Positions 20,002 through 27,785 of a stretch of 36,109 nt of DNA are shown one piece after another (position 1 is the first letter of the stretch; the number at the start of each line of letters is the position of its first letter). A program made the position numbers and the translations under genes. Below the pieces are notes generated by a model. It worked only from the letters and a program-made list of their open reading frames with translations, was not told where the DNA came from and did not search any database. The DNA comes from Erysipelothrix sp. (lineage in GTDB: Bacteria > Bacillota_I > Bacilli_A > Erysipelotrichales > Erysipelotrichaceae): contig JAAZDN010000079.1 of assembly GCA_012512805.1 (NCBI GenBank), positions 1 to 36,109 on the forward strand, given 5' to 3'.

Positions 20002-21623
20002 ACATTCTCCTTTAAATTAATTGAATAGACACTGTTACTTTTTTGTTCACTATTGTATAGACTCATGATGAGTGTATCATCACTTCTATAGTCATAATAC
20101 AGTGAAGAATAGCGATATACCTCTTCTTGTGTAAACAGCTTACTTTCGACAAGCTCACGCTTCTTATCCTTCATATTTTCACCTGTAAAAAGTTCCTTTG
20201 GTTTTTGTTTTTGATTGTTTAAATAATCGGATAATAAAACGGACTGAAGATGCTGCTTATCAACACGATTTTTGTATTCAGTATATATTTCTTTGAATAG
20301 ATCATAACGTTGATATTTCAAATTCAAGATCTTAAAGATCTTCCCAAAGTCATAGTACACATCGAAGTAATTATAATCATACACATACTCTGCTAAGTAC
20401 TTAATAGTATAACGAAGGATGTTACGATTGATACTGCGACTCACGCCTTCTGCCACACACATAATTTCATCCATCTCAGCCTCGCTTAACCACGGACTGC
20501 CATGCACTTCGTAGGGCGCTTCTTTATTATACGTATATTCGAGTTGTAGCGCTAAACTTTTCATCTTTGTTCCACGTAATAATTTAAGAATTCCAAGTTG
20601 AAGTTCCGTTGGATATAGTGCTGCTAAAGCGTTAAAGGATGCTTTAAAACTATCTAAATCCTCATAGGGTAAGCCCGCAATTAAATCAGTATGTAAGACT
20701 ACCTTATGTTCTAATAATATGTTGATAACCTTATTTAAACGGTCGTTATCCTGACTTCGATCAACACTTTCTAAGGTTTTTTGATTGTATGATTGAATTC
20801 CGATTTCATAACGTATCCGATCTTTAAAGCGATCATCAATAATAAGATTGATGAGTGTCTCATCCAATCGATCCGCAACAATTTCAACTTGAAAACTTTC
20901 AACGTTTTGATAGTGATCCAACATCTCATACAGAGCGATCGTTCTTTGCTTATGGGCGTTGAATGTTCGATCTAGAAATTTCACTTGTTTTATGTCAAAG
21001 GTTTTGACACTTTCAAATACCTTTTCTAAATAGTCAAGTGAGAAAAATCGCACGTGATTATCAAGTGATGACAAACAGTAAGTGCAGCGAAAGGGACAGC
21101 CTCGACTCGCTTCAACATACAAGTACTGCCGATCCATATTGTTGACGTCAACATCAAGTGCATAAGGACTTGAAAGTTGTTCTAAATAAGCAATCTCTTC
21201 TTTTCGAATGGGTTTAAAGGTATGAGCTGCTATCTTAACGTAGGTATCGTCTTGATGAATTACAAAATCCCAAAATACCCGTTCACCCTCTCCCAAAACA
21301 ATACCTGAAATAGGAAGGGAAAACCAGTCATCATTTTCATAGGTGACCTCTGGTCCACCTAAAACAATTTTAATGTGTGGCGCACTAACACTTAGGGCAT
21401 TAATCAGTGCTTTTGTTTCATTCACATTCCATATATATGTACTCATACCAACGACATCATAGCCTTCTTTAATGATCATCTGTACAATAGGTTCAATGTC
21501 ATCACCTACAATATATTCTTTAAAATCAACACTCACAGTTGGTGGAGCTGCCACATAGAGCCATCGTAATGCGAGATTCTTATGAATAAATGATGAATTA
21601 AACGTGGTTAATAAAACGTGCAT
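19980..21623 (-). CDS. B12-binding domain radical SAM protein (DUF4080-type)
   Basis: 547 aa; N-terminal cobalamin-binding-like domain (VGMSTYIWNVNETKALI...VLGGPEVTYE), radical SAM motif RGCPFRCTYCLS, HTDLIAGLPYED. Confidence 0.88.
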   Translation of the reverse strand: MHVLLTTFNSSFIHKNLALRWLYVAAPPTVSVDFKEYIVGDDIEPIVQMIIKEGYDVVGMSTYIWNVNETKALINALSVSAPHIKIVLGGPEVTYENDDWFSLPISGIVLGEGERVFWDFVIHQDDTYVKIAAHTFKPIRKEEIAYLEQLSSPYALDVDVNNMDRQYLYVEASRGCPFRCTYCLSSLDNHVRFFSLDYLEKVFESVKTFDIKQVKFLDRTFNAHKQRTIALYEMLDHYQNVESFQVEIVADRLDETLINLIIDDRFKDRIRYEIGIQSYNQKTLESVDRSQDNDRLNKVINILLEHKVVLHTDLIAGLPYEDLDSFKASFNALAALYPTELQLGILKLLRGTKMKSLALQLEYTYNKEAPYEVHGSPWLSEAEMDEIMCVAEGVSRSINRNILRYTIKYLAEYVYDYNYFDVYYDFGKIFKILNLKYQRYDLFKEIYTEYKNRVDKQHLQSVLLSDYLNNQKQKPKELFTGENMKDKKRELVESKLFTQEEVYRYSSLYYDYRSDDTLIMSLYNSEQKSNSVYSINLKENVCKKISY

Positions 21624-21646
21624 CTGATCAGCTCCTACTGCTATAC

Positions 21647-21674
21647 ATTATAACATAATGTATATTGACTTCAA
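21647..21674 (-). promoter_or_regulatory. Promoter for the radical SAM gene, overlapped by a palindrome
   Basis: Minus strand TTGAAG (21674-21669) - 16 nt - TATAAT (21652-21647); palindrome TATACATTAT AAC ATAATGTATA at 21642-21664. Confidence 0.6.
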
Positions 21675-21703
21675 TTATGTTATAGTAAGTAAGAGGTGAT
21701 TTT

Positions 21704-22516
21704 ATGGACTTAAATCTACCATTTTCATACACATTTATTAAGAAGTTAGATCTTGGCTTAACGAACAATAATTATTTAATTGAAATGAATGATGAAGTGT
21801 ATATTGTGCGCATGCCGATCAATGATGCGATTCCTAGTAATCGTGAGAATGAACACGCTGTATTACATGCAATTAAAGCATTAGACTTCATCATAGAGCC
21901 AATATATTATAAAAATGGAATTCAAATAAGTCACTATTATCCACAACTTATTACCTTTGATGATTATTTGAGTCCAGAACGAATTATTGAGAGTGCACGT
22001 CTCATGAAAAAACTGCATGAAAGTAATCGCACGGTTGAGCATCATTTTAATCCTGTTGCAATGATTCATACGTATCTCAAACATACGCATAATCATCGTT
22101 TACATATAAGCGTGTATAATGACTTATTTGCACAGTATGCATCCCATCAGTTTACACCTGTACTATGCCATAATGATTGGGTTGCGGGAAATATTTGCTT
22201 TCTTGATCATAAAACGTACTTGATTGATTTTGAGTATGCAGGCATGAATGATCCACTCTTTGATGTCATGTCTTTTATTACTGAGAATGACCTGTCGGAA
22301 GGTGAAAAAAAATTATTCTTAACGCAAATGGTTGATGATTTGAGTGAGAATAATTTACAAGTATTAATGATGTATCGTGATTTGAATAATCTATTATGGT
22401 ACCTTTGGGCATGCATGATGCTTGAACACCGTAAAGATAAAATCTATGCTGAAATCAAAGCTATTAAATATAAACAATTAACGATGGAGTATAAACAACC
22501 TCTATCATTTCTTTAA
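21704..22516 (+). CDS. Choline/ethanolamine kinase-like phosphotransferase (APH superfamily)
   Basis: 270 aa; LTNNNYLIEMNDEVYIVRMP, LCHNDWVAGNICFLDHKTYLIDFEYAGMNDPLFDVMSFITE. Confidence 0.88.
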   Translation: MDLNLPFSYTFIKKLDLGLTNNNYLIEMNDEVYIVRMPINDAIPSNRENEHAVLHAIKALDFIIEPIYYKNGIQISHYYPQLITFDDYLSPERIIESARLMKKLHESNRTVEHHFNPVAMIHTYLKHTHNHRLHISVYNDLFAQYASHQFTPVLCHNDWVAGNICFLDHKTYLIDFEYAGMNDPLFDVMSFITENDLSEGEKKLFLTQMVDDLSENNLQVLMMYRDLNNLLWYLWACMMLEHRKDKIYAEIKAIKYKQLTMEYKQPLSFL

Positions 22517-23188
22517 AGTAATCAATTGTTGAACAAGATGCGCACTGTTTTTACTTGCGATTTTTAAGAATGCTTCAAAATCAAGTTTATTGTCTGTACT
22601 CGCAACAATGTTATCACTAATACTACGAATAATAATAAAGGGAACCTTTAAGGCATCACAGACCATGGCAATCGCACCGGATTCCATATCGGTACAAAGG
22701 GCACTTGGATAATCTTTTAAGATCTGTTCTGTCTGTTCGATTGTATTTACAAACATATCACTGGCTACCATATTCCCGACCTTTAAATTTTGTTGATTTA
22801 AAGATGATAATGTTGAGCGTAGTGTTTCATCACTTAGAAAACTATAGCGTTCTTGTTCAAATCCTTTTTTATATCCAAAGGCTTCAAGATCAAAATCACT
22901 CAGTGCTACATAGTGAGAAACGATCACATCACCAATGTTGAAATCTTTATGTAGTGCTCCAGCACTTCCAATATTAATGATCTCTTGTATTGGATAGTTT
23001 GAGATGAGCAAACTTGCACTCATCGCTGCCAGTGATTTTCCAACCCCACTTTTTGTAATAACGACTTCTTTTTGAGCAACTGTTCCAACATAATACGTTT
23101 GAAAGTTTCTTTCTTCAACCTTGAGGTTTTCAACATGCTCTAAAAATGCAGTAACTTCTTCATCCATAGCTCCAATAATTCCAATCAT
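22505..23188 (-). CDS. mtnN: 5'-methylthioadenosine/S-adenosylhomocysteine nucleosidase
   Basis: 227 aa; IGIIGAMDEEVTAFL, VGKSLAAMSASLLI, NIGSAGALHKDFNIGDVIVS, DMESGAIAMVC, RSISDN. Confidence 0.95.
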   Translation of the reverse strand: MIGIIGAMDEEVTAFLEHVENLKVEERNFQTYYVGTVAQKEVVITKSGVGKSLAAMSASLLISNYPIQEIINIGSAGALHKDFNIGDVIVSHYVALSDFDLEAFGYKKGFEQERYSFLSDETLRSTLSSLNQQNLKVGNMVASDMFVNTIEQTEQILKDYPSALCTDMESGAIAMVCDALKVPFIIIRSISDNIVASTDNKLDFEAFLKIASKNSAHLVQQLITLKK

Positions 23189-23883
23189 TGTTTTTCCCCC
23201 ACTATAAATAATTTTTCGCCGGGCTGTACACCCGCTATATCAAAGTCCGTAAAGGTCTCTGTTTTAAAGCCCAAGTCCTCTAATATTGTTATGACTGCTT
23301 CATGTGCATAGACACGTTGTGTATGTGATTCTTCATACACTTCATCTTCATAAAAGGCAAAGTGATGATATATAAAATCATCCTCACTAATGATCGTCCA
23401 TTGATAATTTGTATCAAGTATATTTCCTGCTTCAATAAACGGAACTTCAAATTCTTCTAAGCGATCGGCAGTGTGCATATCAAAGAGAAATTTTCCACCC
23501 GTCTCTAAATGATCGTATACATTTTTAAACACTTGTTTGAGTGCATCGATGTCTAAAATATAATTTATACTGTCACAAAAACACACAATGGTATCAAAGG
23601 TTTCATCCAACTTAAAGGCTTGCATATCCAATACCTTTGTTGCAATGATTGTTTGTTCACTATCTTTTTCCTTAATGACTTCAATCATTTCAGGCGCCAA
23701 GTCACTGGCTACAAGATGATGATTTTGGGCAATGCGTAAACTTATTTCGCCTGTACCCGATGCAAGCTCTAATACCTTATGTCCTTTTTTATGCTCATTA
23801 AAAAAATCCAGCCATAAATCATAGGCATCCGCATCGGCTAAGAGTGCATCATAGTACTTACTAAAGTGTCTATACATCTTCAA
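23185..23883 (-). CDS. SAM-dependent class I methyltransferase
   Basis: 232 aa; FSKYYDALL, VLELASGTGEISLRIA, FDTIVCFCDSINYI, LETGGKFLFDMHT. Confidence 0.9.
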   Translation of the reverse strand: MKMYRHFSKYYDALLADADAYDLWLDFFNEHKKGHKVLELASGTGEISLRIAQNHHLVASDLAPEMIEVIKEKDSEQTIIATKVLDMQAFKLDETFDTIVCFCDSINYILDIDALKQVFKNVYDHLETGGKFLFDMHTADRLEEFEVPFIEAGNILDTNYQWTIISEDDFIYHHFAFYEDEVYEESHTQRVYAHEAVITILEDLGFKTETFTDFDIAGVQPGEKLFIVGEKQ

Positions 23884-24211
23884 CCATATATGAGCTATAG
23901 TTTAAAAAGAGGTTGTCTAACTTATACACTTCACGCATTTGCTTATCAAAGACATGGAGGACGACATCATAGAGGTCGATTACAACCCAACCACTGTCTG
24001 CCTTTCCATCAATGGCACGAAGTGATAATGTCCCTTCTTTACTAAGGCGGACACACTCATCGACGATCGCATCAATTTGACGCGAACTGTCTACATCACA
24101 AATGACAAAATAATCCGTAAATGCATTTGTGCGTTCAAAATCTATAACATTAATCTTATTCGCAAATTTATCTTCAATAATTTTAATGACGTGTTCTAAT
24201 AATTGTTCCAT
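23870..24211 (-). CDS. rsfS: Ribosome silencing factor RsfS
   Basis: 113 aa; TDYFVICDVDSSRQIDAIVDE, GWVVIDLYDVVLHVFDKQMREVYKLDNL. Confidence 0.95.
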   Translation of the reverse strand: MEQLLEHVIKIIEDKFANKINVIDFERTNAFTDYFVICDVDSSRQIDAIVDECVRLSKEGTLSLRAIDGKADSGWVVIDLYDVVLHVFDKQMREVYKLDNLFLNYSSYMVEDV

Positions 24212-24214
24212 TGT

Positions 24215-25228
24215 TTATTTCTCCTTCAATGCTTGAATCGCATCCGCTTTGACACGTTGAAATCCAGCATTTAAATCTTCTTTACTTAATTGTATATATG
24301 CTTCAGTTGGATACGGACGCCCGCGTTCAACCTTATCGGCAATATATATGAGTTTTGCTAAAGGTGCATCACTTGTTCCTGTTGTATGATGCATAATTGC
24401 ATCGACGATTGCTTCATTTTCAATTTTAAACTGATGCTTCGCAGCATAGGCTCCTGTAAACTGATGATAGACCTTTGGATGATAGTGAAGATGTTCATTG
24501 TAGTAGTGTTTCATAATGTCCATTTGTCTATCGCTATGATCTTCCTTTGTAATATCATGTAAAATTGCTGCAACATACACATCGGTCGGATCGAGTCCAA
24601 CTGCTTCATTGATCTCTAGTGCCACATCCACAACACGCAAGACATGATCAGCACGGTTTTTTGATAGAGACTTTCTAAGGATCGCTTCTAAGTATAGGTG
24701 GTGTTTAAAAATATAGTCTATAACCTTTGAATCGACATATTTAAACTGTCCACTTCTGACATCACTACTTGAGCCTTCAAATTGAAGATCAAGTAAGCGA
24801 TCTTCATCTCTTAGTGATAGTAAGGTTTCATTTCGACTCAGGACAATAAAACTTAACTTATCCATTAAGGTCTTACTCTCATACCAGTTTGGCAAACTCA
24901 CATAACTGTCTGCTCCCATAATCCATTTAAACTGTTGATTTGGATATTGTTTTTCAAGTGCTTCAATTGTTTTTAAGGTATAGGATGGAGTATCTAGATC
25001 CTTCTCAATCGTGCACACCTTGAGTTTTTCATAAGGTGCAACCGCAATCTCTATCATCGCAATTCTATCGTCTATTGAGGCATAGTGTTCATCCTTAAGC
25101 GGTTGATCCTTTGCGACAACATACCAGACTTCATCTAGTTTTTCATAGTCTAAGGCCGCTAAGCCAATCTTAACATGGGCACTTGTGATGGGATCAAAAC
25201 TCCCTCCAAAAAGTCCAATTGTACTCAT
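24215..25228 (-). CDS. nadD: Fused nicotinate-nucleotide adenylyltransferase (NadD) - YqeK HD-domain protein
   Basis: 337 aa; N-terminal GLFGGSFDPITSAHVKIGLAAL, MGADSYVSLPNW, SSSDVRSG; C-terminal HVLRVVDVALEIN, AAILHDITKEDH, HHTTGTSDAPLAKLIYIADKVERGRPYP. Confidence 0.93.
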   Translation of the reverse strand: MSTIGLFGGSFDPITSAHVKIGLAALDYEKLDEVWYVVAKDQPLKDEHYASIDDRIAMIEIAVAPYEKLKVCTIEKDLDTPSYTLKTIEALEKQYPNQQFKWIMGADSYVSLPNWYESKTLMDKLSFIVLSRNETLLSLRDEDRLLDLQFEGSSSDVRSGQFKYVDSKVIDYIFKHHLYLEAILRKSLSKNRADHVLRVVDVALEINEAVGLDPTDVYVAAILHDITKEDHSDRQMDIMKHYYNEHLHYHPKVYHQFTGAYAAKHQFKIENEAIVDAIMHHTTGTSDAPLAKLIYIADKVERGRPYPTEAYIQLSKEDLNAGFQRVKADAIQALKEK

Positions 25229-25518
25229 TTTACTAAAGATATAATTTTCTTACTGCTTGGACGATAAAGTACAATGACGCGTCCTACAATACTTACAATC
25301 TCACTCTTTGTCTCACTTGAAAGAATAATCGCAGCTTCGTTTGCTGTTGTTGTTGAAGTTTTTAAAATATTAATCTTAACGAGTTCTTGAGCTTCAAGTG
25401 CTTGACTTAAGTTTAAGTACATTTGGGGACTTACCCCATCTTTTCCGATTGTTAAAACGGATTTTAGTGAATTCGCTAATCCTTTTAGTTGTCTTTTTTG
25501 TGCATTATTTAATGTCAT
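25225..25518 (-). CDS. yhbY: YhbY-type CRM-domain RNA-binding protein
   Basis: 97 aa; LKGLANSLKSVLTIGKDGVSPQMYLNLSQALEAQELVKINIL. Confidence 0.93.
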   Translation of the reverse strand: MTLNNAQKRQLKGLANSLKSVLTIGKDGVSPQMYLNLSQALEAQELVKINILKTSTTTANEAAIILSSETKSEIVSIVGRVIVLYRPSSKKIISLVK

Positions 25519-26558
25519 ATAAGTGCCTTTCTAATAAGTACCGCAACCTTCTCATTACTCATGATTGCGACATTCTTAATTCCTTTTTTCACATTTACAA
25601 AGCCAAGTCCATTGATCACAATATCAAAGTTATCTTTTCCAATTGGCATTTGTTTTATGAACTTATGTTCACCATGGGTTTTAATATTTGCTTCGTCAAC
25701 ACTTTCGCGTGCCCATTGTTTCTCAGCATTTGCAATTGATGTGCGATGAATTTTAAGACGGTCATTAACGTAGAATATAACCGATGTTTTACTTTTAACT
25801 TCAAATTGGATTTGAATTAATCCTTCAATTGTAAAGCTTGTATCACGTTCTAATTGAAAGACCTTTTGAACAATCTTTTGTGGTACAACAGCCTTTAAAT
25901 CTTCATCATCAACATATACTTGTAAGTTGTCATCACGGATAAGTCCTGGTGTATCGTATAAGGTATACTCGTCCATATCAATCGCAATCAGATCAAGGGT
26001 TGTTCCTGGATATTTGGAAATGGTAATGTTACTGTTCGCAAGTGTATTGATTAATGATGACTTTCCAGCATTAGCCTGCCCCATAATAATAACATCACGA
26101 TCATTTCGGTAATAGTCAATAACTTCTAAAACATTTTCAAAGCCATCACGACCATGATTTCCTGTAAACAAGATTTCTTTAACACTAATACCATAAAATT
26201 TTAGGCGTGATTGAACAAACTGTAGTAGTTTTTGATTTCCCATCGAAGCCGGTAGTAAGTCACGTTTTGTTCCAATTAAAATAATATCTTTATCAAGTAA
26301 ATGACGGTTTAAGCCATCAATAATATTACTGTCAAAATCAAAGAGGTCTACGACCCATAAGATAAGACGGTCATTCTCATTTACCGCATTAAGAATATCA
26401 AAGTTATCAAAATCATTTTTATATGACTTCACTAAATCATTGTAGTTATTAAGTCGAAAACAACGCTGACAAAGGTCATTTTCAATTTTGGGAGTATATC
26501 CTGGATCATCTTGATGTTGATCTTGAAGAACAATTCCACATCCATTACATTTTTTCAT
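25515..26558 (-). CDS. yqeH: Ribosome biogenesis GTPase YqeH
   Basis: 347 aa; N-terminal CNGCGIVLQ...CQRCF zinc finger, GTKRDLLP, GQANAGKSSLINTL, TLYDTPGL. Confidence 0.94.
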   Translation of the reverse strand: MKKCNGCGIVLQDQHQDDPGYTPKIENDLCQRCFRLNNYNDLVKSYKNDFDNFDILNAVNENDRLILWVVDLFDFDSNIIDGLNRHLLDKDIILIGTKRDLLPASMGNQKLLQFVQSRLKFYGISVKEILFTGNHGRDGFENVLEVIDYYRNDRDVIIMGQANAGKSSLINTLANSNITISKYPGTTLDLIAIDMDEYTLYDTPGLIRDDNLQVYVDDEDLKAVVPQKIVQKVFQLERDTSFTIEGLIQIQFEVKSKTSVIFYVNDRLKIHRTSIANAEKQWARESVDEANIKTHGEHKFIKQMPIGKDNFDIVINGLGFVNVKKGIKNVAIMSNEKVAVLIRKALI

Positions 26559-27066
26559 TTGGCCAAAGCCCTCTTTTCTTTAATAGTTTCATGACAACAT
26601 TTTCAATGTGTCGATTAATTTTTGTAAATATCAAATCTTTTTGAACAATAGGTTCTGTTAAGATTACATCAATATTTTGGCGTTTTGCTCCCCATACATC
26701 AGTCATGACCTGATCACCAAGTGCAATCATTTCTGATTTTTTAATATGTGGATAGTCTTTGAATATTTGGTTGTATGTTTTTGCTAAAGGCTTAAGTGCC
26801 ATTGGATATGCCTTGAAGTTCAATGGTTCATTAAAACGTTGCACGCGATCCTCAGTATTATTACTCACAAGGATTACTTCTAATCTCGCAGCATTGAGTG
26901 CACGTAAAAAAGCTTCTGCCTTATCACTGACATCTGCTTCATCATGAGCAACTAGTGTATTATCAATATCACATATGACTAATTTTTTATTTAAGGTCTT
27001 TAATTTTTCAATATTTACGTCATTAAAATGACGGTCTACATAGTCTGGTTGAAACTTCTTAAGCAT
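26545..27066 (-). CDS. yqeG: YqeG family HAD-type phosphatase
   Basis: 173 aa; VICDIDNTLVAHDE, VSNNTEDRV, MIALGDQVMTDVWGAKR. Confidence 0.93.
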   Translation of the reverse strand: MLKKFQPDYVDRHFNDVNIEKLKTLNKKLVICDIDNTLVAHDEADVSDKAEAFLRALNAARLEVILVSNNTEDRVQRFNEPLNFKAYPMALKPLAKTYNQIFKDYPHIKKSEMIALGDQVMTDVWGAKRQNIDVILTEPIVQKDLIFTKINRHIENVVMKLLKKRGLWPNEKM

Positions 27067-27083
27067 TTTATCACCGTAACTAT

Positions 27084-27092
27084 TATATCATA
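27084..27092 (-). promoter_or_regulatory. Extended -10 promoter for yqeG
   Basis: Minus strand ATTATGATATAATAGTTACGGTGATAAAATG: TGATATAAT (TGn-TATAAT) just upstream of the yqeG start. Confidence 0.6.
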
Positions 27093-27128
27093 ATGCTGTC
27101 TTCTTTTTTCATTTGAGGTGGCAATAAT

Positions 27129-27155
27129 AAAAAAAGCTCACGATTACTCGCGAGC
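27129..27155 (-). terminator. Intrinsic terminator
   Basis: Minus strand GCTCGCGA GTAA TCGTGAGC T7 (8-bp stem with one G-U). Confidence 0.88.
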
Positions 27156-27204
27156 CAACCAAGGATTTTTTTTTGGGGGGGAGTAAGCATCCTTGCATAC
27201 TTAC
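27129..27204 (-). ncRNA. Candidate orphan small RNA, about 75 nt, with 5' pseudoknot and 3' intrinsic terminator
   Basis: Minus strand GTAAGTATGCAAGGATGCTTACTCCCCCCCAAAAAAAAATCCTTGGTTGGCTCGCGAGTAATCGTGAGCTTTTTTT. Promoter TTGATT-16-TATAAT (27238-27211) places +1 at about 27204. Confidence 0.62.
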
Positions 27205-27210
27205 ATTATT

Positions 27211-27238
27211 ATTATAACTTAATTTTATATTAAATCAA
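27211..27238 (-). promoter_or_regulatory. Promoter upstream of the candidate small RNA
   Basis: Minus strand TTGATT (27238-27233) - 16 nt - TATAAT (27216-27211). Confidence 0.62.
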
Positions 27239-27257
27239 TAGTTATGAACACTTTAAG

Positions 27258-27785
27258 TTATTTTTTATTAAGTAACTGGCCTAATTGCCTACTATACTTG
27301 TGATAGATGAGACCGCCAAGTCCAACACAGGCTATAAATTGACCGATAAATATCGTCATAAAGTCAAAGAGATACACTCCAAGATAAAATTCATTAAAGA
27401 GAACGAGTGAGAAGATGATTGGAAGTCCAATTGCATTAATAATGACGGGCATCATTAAGGAAACAATGGGAAGTTTTATCTTAAACATACGGATGTTTCT
27501 AAACATGTATGCTAAAATACTTGAAAAAAGTGTAAAGAGTGTTCCAAAGACAATATCGATGGCACCAAAACCATTGACCATCAGGAGTACACCCATTGTA
27601 TTGGTAATTAAACATCCGAGTGTCAGTCCATAAATACCATCAACACTTAAAAGTGCAGTAATAATTAAGGCTTCCGCAATTCTCACTTGAATTGGACCAA
27701 AGGCCATGAACTGAAAAGCCATACTTACTATAAAGTAAATTGCCGCAATCATTGCGATATTAGTAATTCGATACGATTTTTTCAT
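27258..27785 (-). CDS. queT: QueT family queuosine-precursor transporter
   Basis: 175 aa; MAFQFMAFGPIQVRIAEALIITALLSVDGIYGLTLGCLITN, six hydrophobic segments. Confidence 0.88.
   Translation of the reverse strand: MKKSYRITNIAMIAAIYFIVSMAFQFMAFGPIQVRIAEALIITALLSVDGIYGLTLGCLITNTMGVLLMVNGFGAIDIVFGTLFTLFSSILAYMFRNIRMFKIKLPIVSLMMPVIINAIGLPIIFSLVLFNEFYLGVYLFDFMTIFIGQFIACVGLGGLIYHKYSRQLGQLLNKK

Noticed and set aside
25398-25739. 113-aa plus-strand ORF
   Set aside because: Antisense to yhbY/yqeH with no supporting signals.
27129-27204. PreQ1-I riboswitch identity for the 75-nt pseudoknot RNA next to queT
   Set aside because: Topology is similar (short S1, A-rich L3), but it lies downstream of queT, the conserved preQ1-I loop and tail sequences are absent, and stem 2 is 6 bp. 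Kept only as an uncharacterised candidate.
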